Shown: positions 34,574 to 46,280 of the stretch, piece after piece
Numbering within the stretch: the first letter of the stretch is position 1
Layout of the letters: the number at the start of each line of letters is the position of its first letter
Assembly (NCBI GenBank): GCA_964019135.1
Contig: OZ025260.1
Coordinates: 15,680,254 to 15,744,253 of the forward strand
Reading direction: 5' to 3'
From: Arenicola marina
Taxonomy: Eukaryota; Annelida; Polychaeta; Arenicolidae
Length of the DNA stretch: 64,000 nt
Position numbers and translations under genes: made by a program
The notes under the pieces: generated by a model
The model's input: the letters and a program-made list of their open reading frames with translations, nothing else
Databases searched by the model: none
Told to the model about the DNA's origin: nothing

Positions 34574-34815
34574 TACTACTCACAATTGGCTAAAGATCAC
34601 CTCTATGCAGAGATATATGAGTGCATGACAAGCGACTGTGTAATTCTACTATAATACAAAGACGTTTGCCTTTACCATGCATGGCGGCACACGAGTAACA
34701 GATTGGACACGGATTGGGGAACGTTTATCTGTATTATGGAAGAATTACACAGTTACCTGTAATACACTCAGATATCTCTGCATAGAGGTGATCCTTAGCA
34801 AATTGTGGGTAGTAT
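34574..34815. repeat. Inverted repeat with arms of about 96 bp and a 50-bp loop
   Basis: The left arm 34574-34669 and right arm 34720-34815 are reverse complements at roughly 80 percent by eye. Shared words are ATCACCTCTATGCAGAGATAT, minus one base at the limit, then ACTGTGTAATTCT and AATACA. The transcript would fold into one long imperfect hairpin. It may be a small foldback MITE or a precursor-like hairpin. No flanking target-site duplication is obvious. Confidence 0.85.
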
Positions 34816-35590
34816 ATTTTCGCGGCATGGCAGGTTACATCAGCCTACCTATACCAACCAATCAACTGGCAAACTAAAAAATCTCACCCGCACGCATGTG
34901 CCATGAATATTCCCTGCAAAGACACCTCATGGCATTGATAAAACATCCACCGTGCCTTTGTTAATTCAATGGCATGATATCATCCGAAGTAGCTACCCAC
35001 GACATGCGAGAGACTCATTATGTCAACGCATGTGGAATCATTGACAACCATGATAGTCACTGCCAGCGAGCGCTATTCACCGCCGTTGACATGCTATACA
35101 AACTTTTTTGGTGTACTGCATGTCTTCGCTTATGTCACACCCGCACGCAATCCACCGACAAGTGGCAGTTTGTCCCGGCGGTTAACATGACAAACCCTGA
35201 AAAACGTAGTCGGACAGAACAACCATATCACTCGACTGAGCATCAATTACTAATTAGATTTCATCAACTGGCCGCACACGCTGTACACAAGCAAACAAGA
35301 AAAACACAAGACGTCTTATGCAACGCTTGAGCAGGTGAAGGTTGAAATGGGTCAAGAACCTCCCAGCAATGGGGTTGAATGCAGCTCGCCCCAGGTACGG
35401 TAACCGAGACGCTGGCTGTCCCAAGGCAATGCAGTCATTCCTTCAATCCGAGAAATGGCGGAGTCATGAATAATGTGCCAGAGTTGGCGGATGAGGATGA
35501 GTGCGGTCAAACGGCCGTACCATGCAGCTCCTCGCGCAGAACCGCCATAGAGGTCACGAAGAGCTCACAGACAACTCACGCGAAGTTCAC
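34816..35590. other. Unique intergenic sequence
   Basis: No gene recognised. The last 40 bases (from about 35553) contain GAGCTCACAG, ACTCACGCG and GTTCACA, which are diverged words of the 19-bp array that resumes at 36019. Confidence 0.55.
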
Positions 35591-36018
35591 ATAGGGCGTG
35601 TTCGATTTACCTGAAAACAACGGGAAACCGAAACCGGTTTTAAAACCGGTTTTAACGGTTTGCCCACCTAAAGGCGAACGCATAGTTTCCTTTGTGTACA
35701 GTTTCAGCATGTATTTAGACAATGGCCATATGCTTATGAAGTTGTGCCAGCATAAATATGCCGTCTGTTTACTACCCGCGATCGAATGTCCGATAATAAA
35801 TTAGTGTCATACCTTCGTCCATAAGTCTCTATTCATTTCATTTGTGATTAACTATGGTGAATGTGTTGATCGAACTGACAGTTTCGCAGAACCGAAACCG
35901 TCAAACCAGCTCTCTCGATAGTTTCACGGTCTCGAGCAAACCAGTTTCGGTTCTTCTCGTGTCTAACAGTCAGTTCGGCAAACCGGTTTGGATTTCATGT
36001 GAATCGAACACGCCCATA
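35591..36018. mobile_element. 422-bp terminal-inverted-repeat MITE with 3-bp target duplication
   Basis: The element spans 35594-36015. Both ends read GGGCGTGTTCGATT inward and match at 21 of the first 23 positions (the right end read on the minus strand). It is flanked by ATA at 35591-35593 and 36016-36018. Subterminal regions carry repeated AAACCGGTTT-type palindromes and GAAACCG words (35625-35660 and 35880-35990). No transposase. Removing the element and one ATA leaves a continuous array-like sequence, GTTCACATAGTTCACAGAG, so it inserted at the left edge of the 19-bp minisatellite. A 3-bp duplication and GGG terminus recall PIF/Harbinger MITEs, but ATA is not the usual TWA target. Confidence 0.82.
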
Positions 36019-36690
36019 GTTCACAGAGCTCACGCATGCTCACAGAGCTCACGCGTGCTCACAGAGCTCACGCGTGCTCACAGAGCTCACGCACGCTCAT
36101 AGAGCTCACGCACGCTCACAGAGCTCACGCGTGCGCACAAAGCTCACGCATGCTCACAGAGCTCACGCGTTCGCACAAAGCTCACGCATGCTCACAATGC
36201 TCACGCATGCTCACAGAGCTCACGCACGCTCATAGAGCTCACGCGTGTTCACAGAGCTCACGCACGCTCATAGAGCTCACGCGTGCTCACAGAGCTCACG
36301 CACGCTCACAGAGCTCACGCGTGCTCACAGAGCTCACGCATGCTCACAGAGCTCACGCACGCTCACAGAGCTCACGCGTGCTCACAGAGCTCACGCATGC
36401 TCATAGAGCTCACGCACGCTCACAGAGCTCACGCACGCTCACAGAGCTCACGCGTGCGCACAAAGCTCACGCATGCTCACAGAGCTCACGCACGCTCATA
36501 GAGCTCACGCACGCTCACAGAGCTCACGCATGCTCACAGAGCTCACGCACGCTCATAGAGCTCACGCACGCTCACATAGCTCGCATGCTCGCAAAGCTCA
36601 CGAGTATCTCACGCATAGTTCAAACATTGCTTACGGAGCTCACGCATAGCTCACTGCTCACGTATAGCTCACACAGAGCTATTACAGTGC
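36019..36690. repeat. 19-bp minisatellite, about 34 copies
   Basis: GCTCACAGAGCTCACGC followed by a two-base variable position. The period is 19 bp (GCTCACGC at 36313, 36332, 36351). The variable dinucleotide makes ACGCGTGC, ACGCATGC or ACGCACGC, all alternating purine-pyrimidine. The right end decays after about 36570. A 236-codon open frame with a 19-residue repeat crosses it and is spurious. Confidence 0.96.
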
Positions 36691-38860
36691 ATTACAAAAC
36701 AGATCAAACATTGGGGTTTAACCAGTGGGCACCTGAAACACCATAGCCTTAAACTGTTGAATTTAAATTGAAAATAAATTTACTATAGCTTCCGCTCGCT
36801 TTACGTCCTTGGTGACACAGGTATCGACACCCTTCGGAGGCAGTATGCCAGTTTCCATGCCAACTGTCACAAAACATTACTCCGTTATCAAGTTCTATTA
36901 CTCAAGGTACAGAACACCGCGCGGAAAATCTTTTTTAATAATAGGAATAGGAAATTAAGATCTATATATCAGCGAAGGAGTGAGTCACTGGAGCGAGATT
37001 ATTGGCTCGCTGATTGATTTGTAGCAGTGGGAAGCACGGTGGGTTGACGGGCAGGGCGGCAGGGGGCGCCAGCGTCTGCCGAGGCAAACACTTATTCTTA
37101 CAGAGTATATGTGCCACGCTTCGGGGCGTCTGTCATCGCGAGACAAAGGCAGCAAGGAACGATAATTACGGACGCCTCCGGGTCAGGTCTTGGCGGAGGG
37201 TTGGTGGGGGGGGGGGGTGGCTGGGTCGGAACGCTGGGCGGTGACTGCTGCTCTCCCTCCCTCCCTCTCTCCCTGTCTGGCTTCCTGCTTCCCTCACTGC
37301 CACACACATATACACACACCTCCACACTGCTCGGCGTCTTGTCAATACTTGGCTTGCCTAGATCACAGACAAGAGAGTCGAGGAGGAGGTGCAAGACTGT
37401 CGACGTGGATGGGGATGTGTAAGATTTGGCAGAGATTACGCCTCCCCGCCCCGCTCACTCCCCCACCCCCAACCCCCATCCTCAACCCCCATCCCCAACC
37501 CCCATCCTCAACCCCCCGCCCGTCGCGTAAAGCACGTCGCCGACGGGAGAGTAAAGTCACGGCTGCCGAGAATGAGTCTTGTGGACAGCCACAAGGATGG
37601 GAAATCAGCGGGCGACCGGCGAGCTGTGAAACAGGCGCCGACCGCCGCGATCTGTCAATACGGCTGATGGCCACTGACGACGGGACCGGGGCTGCCACTG
37701 CCATTGCAAGCGACTGCGGGCGGGCTGCTGGGCGGCGGGGCGGCGGGTGAGTGTGTGGTGGTGTGGCGGGAAAAAATAGGGAAGCGCCACGCGGCCAGTT
37801 GTCGTCTGCTTGGATACGCCGCCATAATGGGTGAGCCGACGGAAGCCACACAGCTGAGCGACCGCAGAGTTTGTTCGCCACTGCCGCTTTCATTACAATT
37901 AAATGGCTTTGGTGCCAAAAGGGAATTTGCTGGTTGAGGGATCACGCCAGCGGTATATGTCTACTTCCCGTACTCGTTTCGTATAACTAACGGCAGTACA
38001 GCCGGCGGCGGTAGGTCGGCCGACCGTGTGGTCGACGTCAGCGGCAGCGGTCGGCGTCCGTGTCCTGTCCGGTCAGGGTTTTTTGCCATCCGTTTCTGAT
38101 GAGGAAGACACTGATGTGTGCGGAAGGAGTTGTGTGTGAGAAAGAAACTTTCATCTGGCCGGAGGTTAGGGGACACACTAAGCAAGGACTAATAATGCCA
38201 CGACCAGGTGGGTGTCACACGGGATAAATGACGGCGAACCACCGAACCATGCGGATTAGAACATAACAAAAGGACAAGTTCGTTCGCGCCCACCAACAAA
38301 CCGGTAAGCAGTCTCGCTTGAATGAAGCAGAAATAGAAGGTCTGGGTCAAAGGAGCCCGAATTCACACAACAGGATAATTGTTAGCAATGCGACGTATGC
38401 CTATGATACACCACAGCTGGTTAATGGCGCACCTGGTGATGTAGCGAGGGGTTTGGAGCGGGGAGTTCGATCAAGTACATGATGCACATAGCGCTTCCAG
38501 TGTAACCATTGATCCGTCAGCGAATGACCAGATTTGTTAAAAGGGCAGCGGTTCACTCTGGTACGGCCCAATGTTTGATGGTTGTTTGCATAAGGTGCGC
38601 ACTGTTAACGCCTACGTGCGTCAGGCGCAGGATCAAAGTGCAGCGCAAAACTACCATTGATACGGTGCTCGATACGCTGTTTGACAACCTTGCTGTAATG
38701 CCCGCTGTGCTCCCCTCCCCCGCCCCCGCCCCGCCCGCCCATGTCAGCATGGTGACTGCTGTAAATGTATCAGATACTCAGGTAAATAGTTATGACACAG
38801 TTAAAGTCGCATTCACTGTTTGAACGACCCCAGTCACATCACTGGATAGAGGCACTCATT
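36691..38860. other. Unique intergenic sequence
   Basis: Non-repetitive except for a G run near 37203, CCCCCATCCTCAA repeats at 37465-37515 and C-rich patches. 37540-37930 has several open frames on both strands, none recognisable. No supported gene. Confidence 0.5.
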
Positions 38861-38918
38861 AATAATGTAGACAAAAAACAACAACACCGTATCCACAATT
38901 GATAACCGTGGTGCCCCG

Positions 38919-39150
38919 CATCCATCTGGATTAGTTAGGGATCAGTTAGCGGGGCATGAATTAGCCCTACACCCTGGTCAGTCAACCGAATCTCGAATCA
39001 ACGAATACAGGCACTCGTCATTTTGGAGAAGAGAAAATATTGCTTCCAACAATAATGAACCTTCTTCTCTCACATCCATCTGGATTAGTTAGAGGTCAGC
39101 GCGCAGTGCAGGAATTCGTCGTACACTCTGGTCAGTCAACCGAATCTTGG
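38919..39150. repeat. Diverged direct duplication, 154-bp spacing
   Basis: CATCCATCTGGATTAGTTAG at 38919 and 39073, and GTCAGTCAACCGAATCT at 38977 and 39131. Both pairs are 154 bp apart, so this is a two-copy tandem duplication with divergence between. Confidence 0.9.
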
Positions 39151-40829
39151 ACCTACGTCTCGCCACCTGCACCCATGCTCCTGGCGCAGGTTCCAGACAT
39201 GGTTGTTTATAAAGCCTGTTAAATGGTGCCTTGACCAATGCTAACCAACAGTGTGTGCGCCGATGCACATATTTATATAAATATACATATATGCATTAAT
39301 CCGTGATAGTAGTGGATCGCTCTGTTTGGGTTTTGTTAAACTCCATCCACAGAGAAATCTTAACTCATATATTTATCAGTTGCAACTTGCCAACGTGCTC
39401 CAATGTGCCGCGAAGAGCTCTGAAGAAGAGATTGGGAATGGCTCATGGAGGTCAGGGGGCGCTCCAATGGGCAATGAAGGCGCCCGAATAGATTCTGAAG
39501 CGCTACCAAGAAACTCGGATGCCCTCCAACAGGCTTCGGGCCCTCAGACTGAGGCGCCAAGCTGCCCGCCGCCCAGCGATGCATTGGCTTCGGTAGCGCC
39601 GACAGAGTTATTGGGAAGACTATTGTCTGGACGCCCTCCTGCCGTCTGGAGTCCCCGTCTGCCTGTCCAGGTGAACTAATTCCAATGGGGTGAGATACCA
39701 GGGCCGACCTGATGTTGGCGTCTGATGTCTGTATTATCAGTGTATGTGTGTGGGGAGAGGAGGTGTGGGGGGGTGGGGGGGGGGGGGGGCGAGGCAGGGC
39801 GATCTGACATTATAAAGTGTCGCCTGGACATCAATACAGTTACCTTTTGTCCCCCCCCCCCGGCTCCCTCCCCTCTTGATGTCACCCCACCATCCTTCGT
39901 TCTTCGTTCCAATCATGCCCCACCCACCCCCGACGTCGTTACCTACCCTCACCCCACCACCACCCACCCTTAATAACCCACCCCGCACTCTCAATTCCCC
40001 CACATTTTTGACGTGACGCCCCTTTGATGCGTGCAATGCCCTTATCCCTAGTAAGCCAATAAATATTTGATTTCTACGGCTTTGATCTGCTCGACTAAGA
40101 CCACAGCCAGCTGTTTACGTCGCCCGGTAACGCGAGTCTCGAGGCGGACCTTTCTTGGTGAGTAACTTCGTTGTCGCAGCAAAACGGGCGCAAACAGCCA
40201 TTGCGGCGAATTGGGGGGTGGGGGCTGGAATGGAGGGTGGATGACGGGCGGGAGGGTGGATGACTGGCGGGTGGGTGGGGGGGGGGGGGGGAGGAGGGTG
40301 GTTTTTGGTGGCTAGACGGCAGAGGAGCCCGGGCAATGGGGAGGGGTGGAATGGAGGGGCGGAGTGGCGCGGTGAAGTAATAAAGGGCCGATGGGAATAC
40401 AGTCATGTCGCCAGGCTGTAAAGATACAAGTCTTAGGCGGCTGTATGCACAGCATGGTCGGCAAAATGATGAGGAGGGAGATGGGATGTTTTCTGGCACC
40501 CAGGTAGCGGGCGGCGGGCCGGCGGGCGGCAGGGCGGGGGTTGGGTGTTGGTGGGGGGGGGTGGGCGGGGCGACAGGGGGATAGTCGCCACGTCGGGCGC
40601 CACTCTGTTTTTCCCTCTCCCCCCGGGCGAGTAAGATCGGGGACCAGTTTGGGTTGCGGGATGTATCAGTGACGACCAATCAGCGACGTGCGCCATTTGA
40701 CTTGGTAATTTACCCTTGGTTCGGTAGACTCGCCCTTCTTGCTGCATGCGAATGGATTCGCAGCCGGTAGTTTTCCTGTCACTCATAGCGAAATGGCTTT
40801 CTACCTAGTGACATCGTCTGTCTGGCTAC
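39151..40829. other. Unique intergenic sequence with G/C runs
   Basis: Poly-G near 39768-39790, poly-C near 39852, and poly-G near 40268 and 40552. An AT-rich stretch with a near-palindrome lies at 39268-39296. No gene recognised. Confidence 0.55.
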
Positions 40830-42195
40830 CATACATGTTACATCAACCAGGCCACCGCGCCATCCAAAGCCATAGCACCATAACCCTCCATAGCATATAC
40901 AGAAACATGCATGTTACATCAACCAGGCCACCGCGCCCTCCAAATCCATAGCACCCCAACCCCCATAGCACATACAGAAAGATATACGTTACATCAACCA
41001 GGCCACCGCGCCCTCCAAAGCCATAGCATCCCAACCCCCCATAGTACATACAGAAACATGCATGTTACATCAACCAGGCCACCGCGCCCTCCAAAGCCAT
41101 AGCATCCCAACCCCCCATAGCACATACAGAAACATACATGTTACATCAACCAGGCCACCGCGCCCTCCAAAGCCATAGCATCCCAACCCCCCATAGCACA
41201 TACAGAAACATACATGTTACATCAACCAGGCCACCGCGCCCTCCAAAGCCATAGCATCCCAACCACCCATAGCACATACAGAAACATACATGTTACATCA
41301 CCCAGGACACCACGCCCTCCAAAGCCATAGCACCCCAACCCTTCATAGCACATACAGAAACATACATGTTACATCAACCAGGCCACCGCGCCCTCCAAAG
41401 CCATAGCATCCCAACCACCCATAGCACATACAGAAACATACATGTTACATCACCCAGGACACCACGCCCTCCAAAGCCATAGCACCCCAACCCTTCATAG
41501 CACATACAGAAACATACATGTTACATCAACCAGGCCACCGCGCCCTCCAAAGCCAAAGCACCCCAACCCCTCATATCACATACAGAAACATACATGTTAC
41601 ATCAACCAGGACACCACGCCCTCCAAAGCCATAGCACCCCAACCCCCCATAGCACATACAGAAAGATATACGTTACATCACCCAGGACACCACGCCCTCC
41701 AAAGCCATAGCATCCCAACCACCCATAGCACATACAGAAACATTCATGTTACATCACCCAGGACACCACGCCCTCCAAAGCCATAGCATCCCAACCCCCC
41801 ATAGCACATACAGAAACATACATGTTACATCAACCAGGCCACCGCGCCCCCCAAAGCCAAAGCACCCCAACCCTTTATAGCACATACATAAACATACATG
41901 TTACATCACCCAGGACACCACGCCCTCCAAAGCCAAAGCACCCCAACCCTTCATAGCACATACAGAAACATTCATGTTACATCAACCAGGCCACCGCGCC
42001 CTCCAAAGCCATAGCACCCCAACCCCCCATAGCACATACAGAAAGATATACGTTACATCACCCAGGACACCACGCCCTCCAAAGCCATAGCATCCCAACC
42101 ACCCATAGCACATACAGAAACATACATGTTACATCCACCAGGCCACCGCGCCCTCCAAAGCCAAAGCACCCCAACCCCCCATAGCACATACAAAA
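40830..42195. repeat. 76-bp minisatellite, about 18 copies, two unit types
   Basis: GTTACATCAACCAGGCCACC recurs at 75-76 bp (40837, 40913, 40988, 41064). One unit type reads CAACCAGGCCACCGCGCC, the other CACCCAGGACACCACGCC. They are interleaved from about 41290 onward, which suggests block duplications. Linking words are CCTCCAAAGCCATAGCA and CATAGCACATACAGAAA. Confidence 0.96.
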
Positions 42196-43405
42196 AAAAA
42201 ACGCTTTCTAAACCTTGACACATACAGAAGCCATACATAGACCCCGTCGAATCCCAATCCGGATGGGTCTACAATACTCCAGACTGATTGTCTCGGGAAC
42301 CCGACATTGCCCTGCCAGTGAAATAGAACACCGACCAGTTACACTTACAGTTAATCTCACTACCTTTTATGGCTTTAATGCCATATCCCTACCAACGCCG
42401 CTGGAAGGCACCAGTGCCAACGAAAAGAATAACAACACCCGCTGTTAACCCCTCCGTCTAGCCCCCCCCCCCCACCACCCCCACTAACCTACCCCCCGAC
42501 CCTCGACCCCCGACCCCCGACCCTCGCAACCCTAACACCAGCCACTCATTCGAATCAGGCTTTCATCCTGGGCACGATTCCAAGGCTCGGACACGCCACC
42601 ACTCCCCCCTCCACCCCCCTTCTTCCACCGCCACCCCCTCTCGACTACATCACCGCCGGAGAAGGCCAACCAAAGCCGAAAGTGGGCACACCCCATACCC
42701 TTCCCCAGCCAGGTACTCCCAGATATATTTGTGTTTCATTGGCTTCTTGGCACGGCGGCTGTATTGTCTGCCCAGTGCGTGACTAAGGAGCACGCAACAG
42801 CTCTTGCCACACCGCTCCGGACATCACATCCCCCACCCTCCCACCCTCCCACCGTCATATTACAGGCCCATCCCATCCCCCCACCCAACACTCAACACAC
42901 TGACCCCTCCACGCCCACCCCGTTGGCCCTCACCCCGACACACCCCAGCGACCCGTGACCATTAGAGCATTAGCCCCGTGCCTCCATCCCCGGCGAACTT
43001 CAGCGGCCAGTCCTTCAGGCTTGGCTTTTCCTTGGGATGCCGCTTTTGGAAAGATGGCTCTTCCCCGCGTGAAGGTGATGGCTGATTTCCTCTATGGGCA
43101 GGAGTCAGGCCGCTCCCCTACCCCTCCAGCCCCCACCCCACCCCACCCTACCCTACCCTGGTCCTTCCCTAAACAACAAAGACCATCCCCCAGGCTTCCA
43201 TCAAACCCGCTATACGTCCTGGTCACTTAGAGATCCAAAAATATCCAACCTCTCCGCCCTGACATTCCCACATTCCCACCGACTTGATGACAGTCACGTC
43301 CCGTGCTGGTAATAGCAACCGCGGCAAATTGCCCGTGTATTATGACAAGGCAATATGTAGAGAGCGAAGGGTCGTGCCAGCCGTCGGACCACGGACGATG
43401 CAGCA
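42196..43405. other. Unique, partly C-rich intergenic sequence
   Basis: Short CGACCCTCGACCCCC repeats at 42495-42530 and C-rich patches at 42600-42640, 42830-42950 and 43110-43170. No gene recognised. Confidence 0.55.
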
Positions 43406-45545
43406 ACAATTGGGCCAGGGAGGGAACAGGCTGACAGCAGCCATCGGGCCAGAGAGATGACAGGATGACAGCCGCCATCGGGCCAGAGAGGTGACAGGCT
43501 GACAGCAGCCATCGGACCATGGAGGTGACAGGCTGACAGCAGCCATCGGACCATGGAGGTGACAGGCTGACAGCAGCCATCGGGCCATGAAGGCGACAGC
43601 AGCCATCGAGCCAGGGAGGTGACAGGCTGACAGCAGCCATCGGGCCATGAAGGCGACAGCAGCCATCAGGCCAGGGAGGTGACAGGCTGACAGCAGCCAT
43701 TGGGCCAGGGAGGTGACAGGCTGACAGCAGCCATCGGGCCATGAAGGTGACAGCAGCCACCTGGCCAGGGAGGTGACAGGCTGACAGCAGCCATTAGACC
43801 AGGGAGGTGACAGCAGCCATCGGGCCAGAGAGGTGACAGGCTGACAGCAGCCATCGGGCCAGGGAGGTGACAGCAGCCATCGGGCCAGGGAGGTGTCAGG
43901 CTGACAGCAGCCATCAGGCCAACGAGGTGACAGCAGCCATCAGGCCAGGGAGGTGACAGGCTGACAGCAGCCATCGGGCCAGGGAGGTGACAGAATGACA
44001 GCAGCCATCGGGCCATGAAGGTGACAGCAGCCATCCGGCCAGGGAGGTGTCAGACTGACAGCAGCCATCGGGCCAGGGAGGTGACAGGCTGACAGCAGCC
44101 ATCGGACCATGAAGGCGACAGCAGCCATCGATCCAGGGAGGTGACAGGCTGACAGCAGCAATCGGGCCATGAAGGCGACAGCAGCCATCAGGCCAGGGAG
44201 GTGACAGGCTGACAGCAGCCATCGGGCCAAGGAGGTGACAGGCTGACAGAAGCCATCGGGCCAGGGAGGTGACAGCAGCCATCGGGCCAGGGAGGTGTCA
44301 GGCTGACAGCAGCCATCAGGCCAGGGAGGTGACAGCAGCCACCTGGCCAGGGAGGTGACAGGCTGACAGCAGCCATTAGACCAGGGAGGTGACAGCAGCC
44401 ATCGGGCCAGAGAGGTGACAGGCTGACAGCAGCCATCGGGCCAGGGAGGTGACAGCAGCCATCGGGCCAGGGAGGTGTCAGGCTGACAGCAGCCATCAGG
44501 CCAACGAGGTGACAGCAGCCATCAGGCCAGGGAGGTGACAGGCTGACAGCAGCCATCGGGCCAGGGAGGTGACAGAATGACAGCAGCCATCGGGCCATGA
44601 AGGTGACAGCAGCCATCCGGCCAGGGAGGTGTCAGACTGACAGCAGCCATCGGGCCAGGGAGGTGACAGGCTGACAGCAGCCATCGGGCCATGAAGGCGA
44701 CAGCAGCCATCGATCCAGGGAGGTGACAGGCTGACAGCAGCCATCGGGCCATGAAGGCGACAGCAGCCATCAGGCCAGGGAGGTGACAGGCTGACAGCAG
44801 CCATCGGGCCAAGGAGGTGACAGGCTGACAGCAGCCATCGGGCCATGAAGGTGACAGCAGCCACCTGGCCAGAGAGGTGACAGGCTGACAGCAGCCATCG
44901 GACCAGGGAGGTGACAGGCTGACAGCAGCCATCGGGCCAGGGAGGTGACAGACTGACAGCAACCATCGGGCCATGAAGGTGACAGCAGCCATCGGGCCAG
45001 GGAGGTGACAGGCTGACAGCAGCCATCGGGCCATGAAGGCGACAGCAGCCATCGAGCCAGGGAGGTGACAGGCTGACAGCAGCCATCGGGCCATGAAGGC
45101 GACAGCAGCCATCAGGCCAGGGAGGTGACAGGCTGACAGCAGCCATCGGGCCAAGGAGGTGACAGGCTGACAGCAGCCATCGGGCCATGAAGGTGACAGC
45201 AGCCACCTGGCCAGAGAGGTGACAGGCTGACAGCAGCCATCGGACCAGGGAGGTGACAGGCTGACAGCAGCCATCGGGCCAGGGAGGTGACAGACTGACA
45301 GCAGCCATCGGGCCATGAAGGTGACAGCAGCCATCGGGCCAGGGAGGTGTCAGGCTGACAGCAGCCATCGGGCCAGGGAGGTGACAGACTGACAGCAGCC
45401 ATCGGGCCATGAAGGTGACAGCAGCCATCGGTCCAGGGAGGTGACAGGCTGACAGCAGCCATCGGGCCAGGGAGGTGACAGCAGCCATCCAGCCAGGGAG
45501 GTGACAGCAGCCATCGGGCCAGGCAGGTGACAGCAGCCATCGTGC
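43406..45545. repeat. Mixed 34/26-bp minisatellite, about 70 units
   Basis: The long unit (34 bp) reads GACAGCAGCCATCGGGCCA, then GGGAGGTGACAGGCT. The short unit (26 bp) lacks 8 bp (GCTGACAG), consistent with slippage between the two GACAG copies in the long unit. Long and short units alternate irregularly. Large blocks recur: 43798-44058 matches 44379-44640, and the block around 44811 (AAGGAGGTGACAGG) recurs at 45153, a 342-bp offset. Open frames on the minus strand of up to 397 codons are repeat artefacts. Confidence 0.96.
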
Positions 45546-45631
45546 CTGTTTTCCAGATGGCCTGTTTTGCTCAATCGAACCGCATATCTTCAGTCTAGAG
45601 ATGAGGATTGTAGCAATATTATCCAATTCGT

Positions 45632-46280
45632 TGGTTGTCCTATCGCTCTGCCATACAACTATCGGTTGTCCTATCGCTCTGCCATACAACTATTGACTGA
45701 CCTATCGCTCTGCCACACAACTATCGGTTGTCCTATCGCTCTGCCTCACAACTATCGGTTGCCCTATCGCTCTGCCACACAACTATCGACTGTCCCATCG
45801 CTCTGCCACACATTTATCGACTGTCCTATCGTTCTGCCACACAACTATCGGTTTTCCTATCGCTCTGCACACAACTATCGGTTGTCCTATCGCTTTGCCA
45901 CACAATTATCAGTTGTCCTATCGGTTCTCAAAACCACTATACGATATGCTTACCATATCGCCACGCCACCAAACTATCGGTGGTCTCGTCCGGCGCTATA
46001 CCACAATCGGTTGTGACATTGCTCTGCCATACTGGGCCAGAGATCGAGGGTTCAGCGCCCCATTGTGCAAAAATTGTATAATCTGTAATGATAAAAGTCT
46101 CACGTCTTGCTTCGCAAAAAGTAAGGGGATAGTCCCCGAGACGTGGCTGCTTCTATTGACCATTTCCTTTGACGCCCTATGACCTGACAGCTTAACGCGT
46201 CACTCTGGAAGTCAACCAACCAACAACCAATCGATCTGCCGGCACAACTATTGACTCTCCCATCGGTCCGCTGCACAAGT
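45632..46280. repeat. 31-bp minisatellite, about 13 copies, split by a SINE
   Basis: TATCGCTCTGCCACACAAC plus TATCGGTTGTCC, at a period of 31 bp (45641, 45672). The array decays towards 46031. It is then interrupted by the SINE at 46032-46230, and array-like words (ATCTGCCGGCACAACTATTG, CATCGGTCCGCTGCACAA) resume at 46231-46280. Confidence 0.9.
46032..46230 (+). mobile_element. tRNA-derived SINE, family B (copy 2) inside the 31-bp array
   Basis: A B-box-like GGTTCAGCGCC lies at 46049-46059. The body has GATAAAAGTCTCACGTCTTG, AGTAAGGGGATAGTCCCC, ATTGACCATTTCC and TTAACGCGTC, and it ends in AACCAACCAACAACCAAT. The landmark order matches family B at 24326. The head is 5'-truncated or decayed and the A box is not seen. 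It sits between two stretches of the same 31-bp minisatellite. Confidence 0.72.

Noticed and set aside
44496..45689. 397-aa Cys/Trp-rich open frame on the minus strand
   Set aside because: It is a translation of the 34/26-bp array. The Cys/Trp pattern follows the unit and also appears in the other two frames.
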